Source of the DNA: an uncultured Lactobacillus sp.
GTDB taxonomy: Bacteria; Bacillota; Bacilli; Lactobacillales; Lactobacillaceae
NCBI RefSeq assembly: GCF_947367125.1
Contig: NZ_CANBCQ010000012.1
Span: 1 to 51,671, forward strand
DNA length: 51,671 bases
Direction of reading: 5' to 3'
Of the stretch, positions 32,585 through 41,936 are shown one piece after another; positions within the stretch are counted from its first letter, which is position 1, and every line of letters starts with the position of its first letter. A program made the translations under genes and the position numbers. The notes beneath the pieces were generated by a model. It worked only from the letters and a program-made list of their open reading frames with translations, was not told where the DNA came from and ran no database searches.

Positions 32585-33595
32585 ATGCCGTGTACATCAA
32601 TTGCAATGAAGGCAAATAATGGCGATTTATTCTGGGGCCGAACCGATGACTTTACTTTCAGTCCTTTCAAAAAGAGTGTGAAAACTCAAATCACTGCTTT
32701 TCCTAAAAATACAGAAATGCCAAGTTGTTATCATAAATGGACGAGCAAATATGCTTTTGTAGGAATTAACGTTAATAATTCGCTCTTTTATAATGACGGG
32801 ATTAATAGTGAAGGATTAGTTGGGGATGCCCAATATCTTGAAGAGTGCAGCTGGGACACTGAAAAAAACTTAAAAAAGCGTAATCTAACTCCGATCGTAG
32901 GAGCCGAATTTGTCAGCTATATTCTTAGCAATTTTAAAGATGTTGCTGAAATCAAACAAGCCGTCCCTAAACTAGCTTTATTAAAAACTAAGTATCAACC
33001 TTGGGAAGATGCCGAAACTGGTATCCCTAGTCCAGTACCAATGCACTTCACTTTCTTTGATCCAAGCGGTAAAGGCGTCGTCCTCGAGCCGGTTAACAAT
33101 GGTGCCTTTAAAATCTACGACAGCATCGGGGTAATGACCAATAGTCCTGAATATTCTTGGCACTTAAATAACTTACGCAACTACGTGCAAATACGGCCGC
33201 ATAATGTTGGTGAAAATAAGCTAAATGACCAATTAGTCATTAAACAAATCGAAAGTGGTTCTGGATTACTGGGACTCCCTGGTGATTACACACCACCTGC
33301 TCGTTTTATTCGGGCAACCTTTTTGTCAAACTACGTTGACAGCTTCAAGCGTGAAGAAGGAATTATGCAATTATATGACGTTTTCAAGACGGTCATGATT
33401 CCAAAAGGTATTGAAAAACTAGGTGCTAATAGCGGTAAATCTGATTACACCGGCTATTGGATTGGCTATGATGTAGCAAAACGTACGCTATATATTCAGC
33501 CAGAGTGTTGCAATACCTTTACCAAATTTACTTTATCCGCGGATTTGAAAGAAAAGACGATTAAACAAATTAGTCGTGAGATTAGTTTAGCTTAG
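32585..33595 (+). CDS. Choloylglycine hydrolase / penicillin V acylase family protein
   Basis: 336 residues, Ntn-hydrolase fold. The candidate nucleophile is Cys3 in MPCTSIA, so two residues (Met-Pro) must be removed; classical bile salt hydrolases start MCT. Other catalytic-position residues are present: Arg in FWGRTDDF, Asn in TNSPEYSW, Arg in LPGDYTPPARFIRA. It could hydrolyse conjugated bile salts, penicillin V or acyl-homoserine lactones; these cannot be separated by eye. No signal peptide. Monocistronic with promoter and terminator. Confidence 0.87.
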   Translation: MPCTSIAMKANNGDLFWGRTDDFTFSPFKKSVKTQITAFPKNTEMPSCYHKWTSKYAFVGINVNNSLFYNDGINSEGLVGDAQYLEECSWDTEKNLKKRNLTPIVGAEFVSYILSNFKDVAEIKQAVPKLALLKTKYQPWEDAETGIPSPVPMHFTFFDPSGKGVVLEPVNNGAFKIYDSIGVMTNSPEYSWHLNNLRNYVQIRPHNVGENKLNDQLVIKQIESGSGLLGLPGDYTPPARFIRATFLSNYVDSFKREEGIMQLYDVFKTVMIPKGIEKLGANSGKSDYTGYWIGYDVAKRTLYIQPECCNTFTKFTLSADLKEKTIKQISREISLA

Positions 33596-33603
33596 AAAAG
33601 CAC

Positions 33604-33642
33604 AAAAATAATCGGGCAGTCATTAGATTGTCCGATTATTTT
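33604..33642. terminator. Bidirectional terminator
   Basis: AAAATAATCGGGCA ... TGTCCGATTATTTT hairpin between the convergent hydrolase and protease genes. Confidence 0.85.
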
Positions 33643-33656
33643 CGTGTATTTATTTT

Positions 33657-36600
33657 TTACAGTAGTTTAGCATTTACAGCTTTAACATAGCTATTTTGTC
33701 CTAATTGATAGAAACGCTTACCATGGATCAAAACAGTTTTGCCATTATTCCATACGCCGTGCTTAGTTCCTTTCTTTAACAGGGCACGCTTAGTATGGTT
33801 TTTGACAACTTTGCCATTATGATCATAGACATAGGCATTTTTCTTCAATAAAACATACTTAGTGGCTTGAAGATTTGCTAATTTAATGTAGGCATTTTCA
33901 CCAATTCGGTAATACTTTCTACCATGGATCTCAAAGAGTTCGCCATTATTCCATACATAAACATAATGATCCTTCTTAATCAATCTGACCTTGCCATCAA
34001 CTGATAATGCTCTACCACTTGCATTGTAAACATAAGCATTTCTTACAACTAATTTCTTCATAAAGGTATTAGCTAATTTAACATATGCATTAGTTCCTAC
34101 TTGAAGGAATTGCTGTTCCTTGATTTTCACTACTTGACCATTATTCCAGGCAGAAATAGTTGCTCCCTTCTCAAGACGTTGAACTTTATTATTAGTTGCA
34201 AGAACCTGTCCATCTTGATCATAAACTAGTGCAGCATGAGTTAAAACGAAGGTCTTTTCTTTAGCAGCATCAGCAAGTGATGGAGTAACATCATTCTTAA
34301 CATCAGATTGAGTTGGATTTCCCTGCTCAAATGAATTTTCGGCAGCTGATGTAGGTCCTGTCACAGGAGCTTGCTTATTCTCATTATTATCAGCATTGCC
34401 ACTATTTTGATTAGGATCAACAACAGGAGTTTCAACAAAGTTAGGATCATAATGGACAATTACTTTCTTTTCTAACTTGTTACCCAATTGATCAACTACT
34501 GCAATTGTAAAGACATGTGTTGTTGGCTGACCATGATTATCATCAAGTACTTCTTCTTTTTCAAACTTGTGTGAGCCATAATCGTTAGTTGAGTCAGAAC
34601 TAGCATATAATCCTGCAACATAATCGTAGCCAGAACCGTTAAATTGACTGAATAAGTTATCACCATCCAGATAGAATTTATAGCCATCCAGATTGTCGTT
34701 AGCTTCACCAGAAATCTTAAAAGTTGGCTTATTAGTTGTAAATTCTGCTTCATCTTGATTGCCAAGTTGATCAACTAATAATGTAGGTTTAACTATATCT
34801 AAAATCAAACCAACTGATCCACGTTTTTCGGCACCATCAGTAGTCTTATAGATGTATTGCACATATCTATGACCTGTGTGAGGCATCTTAAAGACAATTG
34901 TAAATTTACCATTATTGTGAATATCAATCTGATTATTAGGATCATTTTCAAACCCACTAGCTACCATTGCTGTTAAGCTAACAACGTTAGAATCAACATG
35001 ACCTGTCAAAGTAAATTCATTAGTAGCAGGATCATAATAGCCATTTTCGACTGCTTCTAACCCAAGATTAGATACGCCACCATCTGTCAAATAGTCAAAA
35101 TGAATGTCTTTATTAGACTTATCTTCTGGCTCATGACCTGGATATGGAGTAGGACCAAATGCAGCCGTATCAGCTACTTCATCGGTCATTTCAACTCCTA
35201 ATTTATCCCGATCAGTATAAGGTTGTTGATCAGCATGAGTAGGGTCATAGTAAACTCCAATATAGCCTTCATCATTAATATCAGTAGTTGCTGTCTTTTG
35301 TTTATCATTAAAGGTAGGTCCAACAATCTCCGTCCAGCCTTTTAGTAAAGCTCGAGCAAATTTGCCATCTTTTTCCTTATTAATACTTGTATGGATATGG
35401 AATGTTGCTACGCCATCTTTGACAGTAGCAGTATAAATTTCTTTAGTGAAATAATCTTGGGCAAATGCTTGAACATTATCACCTTTAGTCACTGCTGCTT
35501 GAACAACAATATCCTGATCATTGGAACCAAATACTGAATAGATTTCTGGACCGAAACTCTTCTTTTCTCCATCGACATGTTGCCATGCAAACTTTGCCTT
35601 AAGCGTAGCTGGAGTAAAGGTTAGTAATACATCATGGCCAGCTTGATCACTTGAGAATACCAATGGTGTTTTTTCATCTGCAGCAACGGGTACCGCATAT
35701 TGACCATTGGCCACTTGAACTAACTTTCCATTAAGATAGAAATCCTTTGTTGCACCACCACGTAGAGTATAAGTATTGGTTTTAGCATAATAATCCTCCA
35801 TTTTTTGATTAAAAGCTAAACCGTTAGTAGCATTCCAAACGGAAACCTCTGGTTTGCCTGCTTGACCAGCTACATCTAAAGTAAAGGTAGCAGTATTATC
35901 AGCCACATCACTAATTGCAACAGTTATTTTATTACCCGCACCTGAAAATGCATTAAGCTCTTCAGGTGTCAGCTTAAATTCAAAATGGCCTGAGGTTTTA
36001 TCGTGATCTGAAAAAACTGATTGTTCTTGATCATCTAATTTAAAACCAAATACTTTATCATTAATGGTTACCGTACCGTATGAATAACTAGTAAAACCTG
36101 CACCCGTATCTTTATAATCACCACTCAAAGTAGTATTTGCCTGATCAAATTTTACATTACTTAAAGTTGGCGCAACAGTATCAATTACAACTTGAGTATC
36201 ATGTGTTTGAACTTGATGAGGACCATCATTATACAAGGTTGCCACAAACCGATAAGTATAATTTCCATCTGGAGCGACAACCATCTTACCTGTTTGAGCA
36301 TCGTAAAGTTTACCATCCCAGTCAAAAACAGATGCATCTGAAGCTGAGTATCCCATATCAACGGTACCTTCGCCATCGGCATGATATGACTTTTGAATCC
36401 CATGAGAATCACCCAAAACTCTTACTACATTACCTTTGGCATCTAAGATTTCCACCTTAAGATCTTCAACATTTTGTTTAAGGTATGCATAAGGTCGAAC
36501 TAAATCGCTCTTATTATCGTTATTGGGTGAAAAGGCAACCTTACCACTTTCATATAACTTAGCTACCTCTTGCCAATTATATTGACCATCCACATTAATT

Positions 36601-38669
36601 AACTTTTTAAGTGAGTCTTGATCAGCAATTCCGCGTGGATAGTTATCCTCATTAGTCCAACGATTGCCTTGGATATCATTATCTTCATTAGCATTATTAT
36701 CAAAGACATTCTCATTGGTTATATCACCATAATAACTTAAGTATGGCACTACCAATGTTTTCTTAGTTTCAGTATTTGTAAAGTTTAAGAACCCTTCAAC
36801 TAACTGATTAGGCTTCAAATTAGATAATTTTAAAGTATATTTAACTTGTGCATCTGACTTTGGTGCTACGGTAACAGTATCTGCACCATAAACATTTGCT
36901 CCTGCGAGTTGAACATCGTAAAAGATTCCGCTGTCCTTTTCTCTTTTTTCAGTAAAGCCTCCACCCATATCATCAAAAGTATAAGTTTGAGACTTATCTG
37001 ACAAGTTATGCAAAGTCAAGGTAAATTCAGTATTGTCTCCGACCTTACGTAAACTGAGTGCCCCAGTGCCATCATCAGTAGTAATATATACCGGTGAAGC
37101 TGTTGCATCTCCCACGTTAATTTGACCTGCACCCTGTCTTCTAGGTGAAACTGGTGTAGTATAACCATTCTGAGTTTGTGGATTAGCCGTATTCATTAAC
37201 AATGCTTTAACTGCCTTAACTAACTCTGCACCTTTTAGTTCAGGATTAGTTTTAGCTAGTCGTTCTTTAACTAAAGCCGCTGCTCCTGCAGCAAATGGAC
37301 CAGCCATCGAAGTCCCGCTCATCTTAGTATATTGATTATCATTTGCTAAAGAAGTTACATCAGATCCTGGAGCTGAAACATCTGGCTTTAATGTAAAATC
37401 AGGCAATGGTCCCCATGAACTGAAAGAAGCCATGTCACTATCTTTACCTGTGTCAGAAGTTTCAGCAGCTACAGTAATTGCGTTGCGTGATGCACCCGGA
37501 TCAGCAACAGTACTTGAACTAAACGGTTCATAATTACCAGCATTTCCTCCTGATTGATAATCTGAATCAGTAATATGACTAGTATTATCAACAGAGGCTG
37601 CATTCCCATTATTTGATGCTGAAATCGAAACAATTACACCGTGATCAACTGCATATTGAACTGCTTTTTGATCAGCCACTCCCAAATCGGCAGCGGCTAC
37701 ACCACCACCAAGAGACATTTGAATTACATCAGCACCTAGATTAACAGCATCAACAATTTGTTTAGCTAAATCAAGTGATGTTCCATCAGCACTGAAGACC
37801 CGTAACTGTAATAATTGAGCCTCCGGTGCTACCCCAACTACGTATTCTTTGTCACCATCTGGTTGACCATCAGCTGCAATAATCCCTGAAACGTGTTGAC
37901 CATGAGGTTCATCAGCTTCGGGCTTTATATCATCTTCACTGTTATCAACATAGTTATGCACAAACGGAAACTTTTCATTCACATAACGACCATATCCTAA
38001 CTTAGCAATCAATTCCTTCATTTGATCAGCTGTTAACTTAGGATCTTTAGGCATAGTTTGAAAATCTTTATGGCTAGTATCAACACCACTATCAATTACG
38101 GCAACTACTGTGTGCTCACCCTTGTATCCTTGATCCCAGGCACTTTGAACATTACCTTTTACATGATCTTGATTGTTAGCTGGTGGTGTTACTTGATTTT
38201 GAGAATTGGTAGCAGGTTGAGCATCAGCTTGAGTACTATTATCTTGGGCTGAATTTACTGAAGTAGTTTGAGTTTGAACGTTAGCCTTTTCAACCTGACC
38301 ATTTTCACTTGTTTGTGTAGAAACTGTGGTATTTTCTTGTTGCTTTGACTCAAGCGTATCATCCTCAGCTGTACCAGCCGACTTAGCTAAGTCACTTTGT
38401 TGTTTCGCCTGAAAATCTGCAATGTTGGTCTGTTTTTCACTGCTTGACACTTGTTTTGCAGCATTACTATTTTCTGCAGCTTGAACTTGACCATTAGGTG
38501 AAAAAATAAATACTGAACCAGAGGCTAATGTCAAAATAGCAGCAGTTGCCCACTTTTTTCTTAAACCAACTAAGCCGTTACTATGTTTACGTGCTTGAAC
38601 TAATTCAAGTCTTTTCTTAGTACAAAATACGTACGAATAATCTCGAACATCAAAGTTTTTCTGATTCAT
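33657..38669 (-). CDS. Cell-envelope S8 subtilase (lactocepin-like) with SLAP anchor
   Basis: 1670 residues. N terminus: long signal peptide with RKHSNGLVGLRKKW and hydrophobic core, cleaved near VQAA (about 65), then a Gln/Asn/Ser-rich pro-region. Catalytic triad Asp193 (AVIDSGVD), His256 (PHGQHVSG), Ser454 (GTSMAGP), with oxyanion Asn in ASNNGN. The usual protease-associated insert between the His and Ser blocks is missing. Fn3-like and B-domain beta modules follow, including two VVIDTVAP / ILDIVKP-type repeats. Three SLAP modules (about 1471-1670, each with VWNNG or AWNNG) attach it to the wall/S-layer instead of LPXTG. Such proteases degrade casein and host proteins. Confidence 0.93.
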   Translation of the reverse strand: MNQKNFDVRDYSYVFCTKKRLELVQARKHSNGLVGLRKKWATAAILTLASGSVFIFSPNGQVQAAENSNAAKQVSSSEKQTNIADFQAKQQSDLAKSAGTAEDDTLESKQQENTTVSTQTSENGQVEKANVQTQTTSVNSAQDNSTQADAQPATNSQNQVTPPANNQDHVKGNVQSAWDQGYKGEHTVVAVIDSGVDTSHKDFQTMPKDPKLTADQMKELIAKLGYGRYVNEKFPFVHNYVDNSEDDIKPEADEPHGQHVSGIIAADGQPDGDKEYVVGVAPEAQLLQLRVFSADGTSLDLAKQIVDAVNLGADVIQMSLGGGVAAADLGVADQKAVQYAVDHGVIVSISASNNGNAASVDNTSHITDSDYQSGGNAGNYEPFSSSTVADPGASRNAITVAAETSDTGKDSDMASFSSWGPLPDFTLKPDVSAPGSDVTSLANDNQYTKMSGTSMAGPFAAGAAALVKERLAKTNPELKGAELVKAVKALLMNTANPQTQNGYTTPVSPRRQGAGQINVGDATASPVYITTDDGTGALSLRKVGDNTEFTLTLHNLSDKSQTYTFDDMGGGFTEKREKDSGIFYDVQLAGANVYGADTVTVAPKSDAQVKYTLKLSNLKPNQLVEGFLNFTNTETKKTLVVPYLSYYGDITNENVFDNNANEDNDIQGNRWTNEDNYPRGIADQDSLKKLINVDGQYNWQEVAKLYESGKVAFSPNNDNKSDLVRPYAYLKQNVEDLKVEILDAKGNVVRVLGDSHGIQKSYHADGEGTVDMGYSASDASVFDWDGKLYDAQTGKMVVAPDGNYTYRFVATLYNDGPHQVQTHDTQVVIDTVAPTLSNVKFDQANTTLSGDYKDTGAGFTSYSYGTVTINDKVFGFKLDDQEQSVFSDHDKTSGHFEFKLTPEELNAFSGAGNKITVAISDVADNTATFTLDVAGQAGKPEVSVWNATNGLAFNQKMEDYYAKTNTYTLRGGATKDFYLNGKLVQVANGQYAVPVAADEKTPLVFSSDQAGHDVLLTFTPATLKAKFAWQHVDGEKKSFGPEIYSVFGSNDQDIVVQAAVTKGDNVQAFAQDYFTKEIYTATVKDGVATFHIHTSINKEKDGKFARALLKGWTEIVGPTFNDKQKTATTDINDEGYIGVYYDPTHADQQPYTDRDKLGVEMTDEVADTAAFGPTPYPGHEPEDKSNKDIHFDYLTDGGVSNLGLEAVENGYYDPATNEFTLTGHVDSNVVSLTAMVASGFENDPNNQIDIHNNGKFTIVFKMPHTGHRYVQYIYKTTDGAEKRGSVGLILDIVKPTLLVDQLGNQDEAEFTTNKPTFKISGEANDNLDGYKFYLDGDNLFSQFNGSGYDYVAGLYASSDSTNDYGSHKFEKEEVLDDNHGQPTTHVFTIAVVDQLGNKLEKKVIVHYDPNFVETPVVDPNQNSGNADNNENKQAPVTGPTSAAENSFEQGNPTQSDVKNDVTPSLADAAKEKTFVLTHAALVYDQDGQVLATNNKVQRLEKGATISAWNNGQVVKIKEQQFLQVGTNAYVKLANTFMKKLVVRNAYVYNASGRALSVDGKVRLIKKDHYVYVWNNGELFEIHGRKYYRIGENAYIKLANLQATKYVLLKKNAYVYDHNGKVVKNHTKRALLKKGTKHGVWNNGKTVLIHGKRFYQLGQNSYVKAVNAKLL
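34100..34260 (-). other. SLAP module 1 of the subtilase
   Basis: First C-terminal S-layer-associated repeat (about residues 1471-1535), containing NAYVKLAN and AWNNGQ. Modules 2 and 3 follow at about 33870-34060 and 33660-33865. Confidence 0.7.
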
Positions 38670-38731
38670 ATATTTTCCTCCTTGTGGATAAAACTTGTGG
38701 TTAAATCTATCCCACTTTCAAGTTATGAAAA

Positions 38732-38760
38732 ATAATATCATGATTATAATTTGCTTGCAA
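38732..38760 (-). promoter_or_regulatory. Promoter of the subtilase gene
   Basis: Minus-strand TTGCAA (plus 38755-38760), 17-bp spacer, TATTAT (plus 38732-38737). AAGGAGG precedes the ATG. Confidence 0.6.
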
Positions 38761-38890
38761 TATATTTTTAATTTTATAACATAATTTTTAAATTATCTTT
38801 TTAAGAGTCCTTGGTTATCAGCTAATCTGCCCCAAAATATGCATTTAATCAAAAAATAATATAGTTGTTATTTTTATGGACGAAAAAATA

Positions 38891-38934
38891 CTGATGATAT
38901 CACTGCTTATTGAAAAACAAGTGACGATCATCAG
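38891..38934 (-). terminator. Terminator of the maltodextrin-binding protein gene
   Basis: Minus-strand CTGATGAT ... ATCATCAG with inner GTCACTTG/CAGTGA pairing, followed by TATTTTTTC. Confidence 0.8.
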
Positions 38935-38948
38935 CATTTTCTATCTTT

Positions 38949-40163
38949 TTATTTCTTAGAAATATCTTTTTGTAATTTTGCCAGTTTAGCTTTGTATTGT
39001 GACGGAGTAATCTTATGATCATAAACCCCACTAAGCAACGGAGCAGATTCATTCCAAAATGTCGTAATTTGTGGCATCTTCGGCATAATCACTGAATACC
39101 CTGGCTTAGACATTGTCATAACAGCATCAGCTACTTTATCATTCTTCACTGCGGCAGTAGCTTGAGCAGACTTATTAACTGGTGTTTCACCAGTTTTACT
39201 ATGAACAACTAATTGTTGTTCCTTACTAGTTAAGAATTCAGCCAATGCATTTGCTGCTTTAGGATTCTTAGTATGTGAGTTCACGCCAAAACATCCGATC
39301 CCTAAGAATGCTTGCATTTGTTTCTTTTGCCCATTAATCGTAATAGTTGGATATGGGGCTACTGCAAAGTTTTTACCCAGAATTTTTCTAATATTTTGGG
39401 CATCCCACGGTCCATCTAAAATAGCTTGAGCATGATTCAGCTTCAGTTGGTTCAAAGCATTTGAAGTTTGCATTACACCCTTATTATTCTTCTGTGCAGC
39501 AACCCACTTCAATCCATTTACACCGTTTTGACTGTCCATGGTAGATCCCTTCAAATCTTCACCACTACTGCCAAATAACTTGGTACCTGCTGAAAACATT
39601 ACCGGCCAAATATTATAAGCGTTTGAAAAGTCAGTTGCGACTACTCCCTTCTTAGTTAAAGTATCCCAATCTTTAACATCAGCTGCTGATAACTTTGACT
39701 TGTTATAGTACAAAAATTGCACATCAGCAGTGTATGGATAGCCATATAACTTTCCTTTCCATGCAGATGCTTTATAGGCTACCGCTGTATCATTCTTTTT
39801 AATCTTAGCTACATCCTTAGGAGAAAGCGGATTGATATAACCCGCATCTGCCATTTGCCCTAATTGATCGTTGGGTACAGCAAACACATCAGCGGCTTTA
39901 GTTGGATCTTTACCAACATCTGTTTTAGCATTCGAAGTACCATTAGGACTTTGGGTAACCTTTACCTTATACTGCGGATACTTTTTTTCAAATTGCTTAA
40001 CTGACGTCTTATACCAAGGAACATAATCTGTTGCCACCCACAAAGTAATGGGCTTTTTACTATCAGTTGCTGAGTTATTAGATTTTTTATTGCCGCAAGC
40101 TCCTAAGGTTAATCCTGCTAATACAACGGTGCTACACATTAATACTTTTTTCCATAACTTCAT
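38949..40163 (-). CDS. Maltose/maltodextrin-binding lipoprotein, solitary
   Basis: 404 residues. Signal peptide with lipobox LGAC (Cys23), then family-1 solute-binding blocks: ITLWVATDYVPWYK, ADVFAVPNDQLGQMADAGYI, GKLYGYPYTADVQFLYYNK, AILDGPWDAQNI and the C-terminal FWNESAPLLSGV. It resembles MalE of lactobacilli. No permease or MsmK-type ATPase is adjacent; upstream lie a catabolite-response-element match, a LacI-type palindrome and a decayed frame. It is therefore the surviving part of a maltodextrin operon or a binding protein sharing components elsewhere. Confidence 0.9.
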   Translation of the reverse strand: MKLWKKVLMCSTVVLAGLTLGACGNKKSNNSATDSKKPITLWVATDYVPWYKTSVKQFEKKYPQYKVKVTQSPNGTSNAKTDVGKDPTKAADVFAVPNDQLGQMADAGYINPLSPKDVAKIKKNDTAVAYKASAWKGKLYGYPYTADVQFLYYNKSKLSAADVKDWDTLTKKGVVATDFSNAYNIWPVMFSAGTKLFGSSGEDLKGSTMDSQNGVNGLKWVAAQKNNKGVMQTSNALNQLKLNHAQAILDGPWDAQNIRKILGKNFAVAPYPTITINGQKKQMQAFLGIGCFGVNSHTKNPKAANALAEFLTSKEQQLVVHSKTGETPVNKSAQATAAVKNDKVADAVMTMSKPGYSVIMPKMPQITTFWNESAPLLSGVYDHKITPSQYKAKLAKLQKDISKK

Positions 40164-40186
40164 GATTTTTCCTCCAACACATTACT

Positions 40187-40413
40187 CGAATGGCTTTTCC
40201 GCCTTAACAAATGAAACAGGTAATATCCTTTTATAATCTTTATTAATTTGGTCTCCCCTAACCTTTTTTGACAATTCAAGATCAAAATCTTTCTTAAAAT
40301 TTCGATGCAAAATTGCCGTTGTAGGACGATCTTCAAACGTCCATCATCGCTTTAATCAATGAATTAGTAATTACTGTAAAGCGATAAGTTACTTCCTTAA
40401 CTACTTTATTCAT
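40187..40413 (-). pseudogene. Decayed first gene of the maltodextrin operon
   Basis: Minus-strand ATG at 40413, just downstream of the cre and LacI-type sites, opens a frame of 26 codons (MNKVVKEVTYRFTVITNS...) ending at TGA. A one-base shift at that point continues a coherent frame of about 51 codons (FEDRPTTAILHRNF ... VKAEKPFE) to a TAA near 40187. I do not recognise the protein. Confidence 0.5.
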
Positions 40414-40429
40414 AATTCAGTTCTATTTT

Positions 40430-40444
40430 TTGAAACCGCTTACT
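40430..40444. promoter_or_regulatory. Catabolite-responsive element (cre) match
   Basis: TTGAAACCGCTTACT fits the Gram-positive cre consensus WTGNAANCGNWNNCW at every fixed position. It lies upstream of the decayed gene and the MalE-like gene. Confidence 0.75.
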
Positions 40445-40469
40445 TTTAACTTATGATTATACTTGGAAC

Positions 40470-40483
40470 GTTCCAATTTGTAA
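40470..40483. promoter_or_regulatory. LacI-family (MalR-like) operator
   Basis: TTGGAACGTTCCAA, a perfect 14-bp palindrome, 27 bases from the cre match and upstream of the MalE-like gene. Confidence 0.65.
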
Positions 40484-40565
40484 AAGATATTTTTTATATT
40501 GCATTAGCTAACTTAAATGCTACAAAAATAGAGGACTTTGTCCTTTAAAATAAAAGTTTGACTAT

Positions 40566-40599
40566 AAAAAAAGGACTTCGTTCAAAAGAACAAAGTCCT
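40566..40599 (-). terminator. Terminator of the transglutaminase-like gene
   Basis: Minus-strand AGGACTTTGTTC-TTTT-GAACGAAGTCCT followed by TTTTTTT. The hairpin sequence closely resembles the one inside the transposase remnant at 51290-51315. Confidence 0.85.
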
Positions 40600-40628
40600 C
40601 AACTATCCTATTCAAAAATACAGCTTAA

Positions 40629-41228
40629 TTATTCTAGCTCACCATTAATTTTCTTGAATGCCACGCTAGTTGATGGAATCATGACATACTTATTTTTCTT
40701 AGAAAAGTAGCTGCCATAGTTGGCAAAACCAGCTTGACCATCGGCGTAACCCTTTTTGCCATCCATCTTCAAAGTACACCATTGGTGTGTATATTTATTT
40801 TTGTTAACATGTCTAGCCTTAAAGCCCATTTGTTTCAAAACCATTTGCATCGCATCGGCTGTCCCAGCACATGAACATGAACCGCCAATGAATACGCCAT
40901 AAGCCTTGTTATAATATGGCGCCTTCATTGAATAGGCATCACGAGCAGCAAATAATGAAACATAGTATGCCGCTGTATCTACTCGCGCCAAATCCGTATC
41001 GCCAGCCTTCTTGCCAACACATCTAGCAATCAACTTGGCTACTCGTTGAGCCGCTTTGGTATGATTGCCTTTTTTAGTGATCGGAATCTTATGTGCTTTG
41101 CCTTGCCGATCGTATAAATAATTACCTTTAAGAGCAATACTCTCCGCATTTGCAGTATTGCTTGAAACTACCAAAACAGTAGTCAAACACAATAATGCAG
41201 CCATCATTAATAAAATTTTCTTCTTCAT
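40629..41228 (-). CDS. Secreted transglutaminase-like cysteine protein
   Basis: 199 residues. A signal peptide ends at ANA (about residue 28). The papain-like transglutaminase core has Cys118/Cys120 in GGSCSCAGTADAMQMVLKQMG, His148 in YTHQWCTL and Asp163 in GYADGQ, giving a plausible Cys-His-Asp triad. Such small extracellular proteins may act as amidases, proteases or crosslinkers; the substrate is unknown. It follows another small secreted-protein gene with a 30-base gap, so both are probably co-transcribed. Confidence 0.8.
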   Translation of the reverse strand: MKKKILLMMAALLCLTTVLVVSSNTANAESIALKGNYLYDRQGKAHKIPITKKGNHTKAAQRVAKLIARCVGKKAGDTDLARVDTAAYYVSLFAARDAYSMKAPYYNKAYGVFIGGSCSCAGTADAMQMVLKQMGFKARHVNKNKYTHQWCTLKMDGKKGYADGQAGFANYGSYFSKKNKYVMIPSTSVAFKKINGELE

Positions 41229-41258
41229 TGATTCTCCTCCAAATTGAATCTTTTAATA

Positions 41259-41768
41259 CTACTGTTGCCAAACTAATTTAAAAAGCTTGACTGCTCTACT
41301 TCTTTTACTATCAGCACGATGATTCTTTTTAGCTGCAGCTTTACTCTTGTAATATGTGTCTACCCAAGTATCGATCCCAACATAAAGCTTTTTACGGTTA
41401 CTGGTAACATATGCAGCTGCGTTTTCACCCATTGGATAGCTCATCAGCATTCTATTTCCACTACACTTAATTAACTGGTGTGAACTATAATCAGCGTGTG
41501 AATTGTGTGAGCGTTTAGTATATTTATAAGTTCTGGTCTTCATGCCTGCATCCCCATAACCAGCTAACACAATTTTCGAGCTGGTAATCTTAAAAGCCTT
41601 GATCTTCTTTTGATAATCATAACCATACCAAGTGCCTCGGAACTTCTTAGGTACTGTAGTTTTTTGAAAAACTGATGCGCTTACTTGCTTAGGTTGGTTA
41701 ATTGTCAAAACTATTGCAAAAGCAAACAGCATCCCTATTAAAAGGACAAAACTTCTTTTAATTTTCAT
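41259..41768 (-). CDS. Small secreted protein of unknown function
   Basis: 169 residues from the ATG at 41768 (GGAGGATATT just upstream; an ATG five codons earlier overlaps that site). Signal peptide cleaved near VSAS (about 32). The mature part starts VPKKFRGTWYGYD, a pattern seen in many lactobacillar secreted proteins. The C terminus is Lys/Arg-rich and very basic. First gene of a two-gene unit with the transglutaminase-like gene. Confidence 0.75.
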   Translation of the reverse strand: MKIKRSFVLLIGMLFAFAIVLTINQPKQVSASVFQKTTVPKKFRGTWYGYDYQKKIKAFKITSSKIVLAGYGDAGMKTRTYKYTKRSHNSHADYSSHQLIKCSGNRMLMSYPMGENAAAYVTSNRKKLYVGIDTWVDTYYKSKAAAKKNHRADSKRSRAVKLFKLVWQQ

Positions 41769-41884
41769 AATATCCTCCTCCATATTGTTTAGTATATAAC
41801 AGATTAGTCTATTTAGAATATGATTTTTATAACTCTGACTTAACCAGTAAAAACTTGATAGCCTTATTTTTTAGAGCAAAAAAA

Positions 41885-41911
41885 TAGGATGCACTTCATA
41901 AGCACACCCTA
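41885..41911 (-). terminator. Terminator of the Abi-like remnant
   Basis: Minus-strand AGGGTGTGCTT-ATG-AAGTGCATCCT followed by ATTTTTTT. Confidence 0.75.
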
Positions 41912-41936
41912 ATTCAATTAAACTGTAGCTTTCTAA

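Noticed and set aside
36137..36460. 107-codon plus-strand frame inside the subtilase gene
   Set aside because: Antisense shadow of a clearly coding region with intact domains on the other strand.
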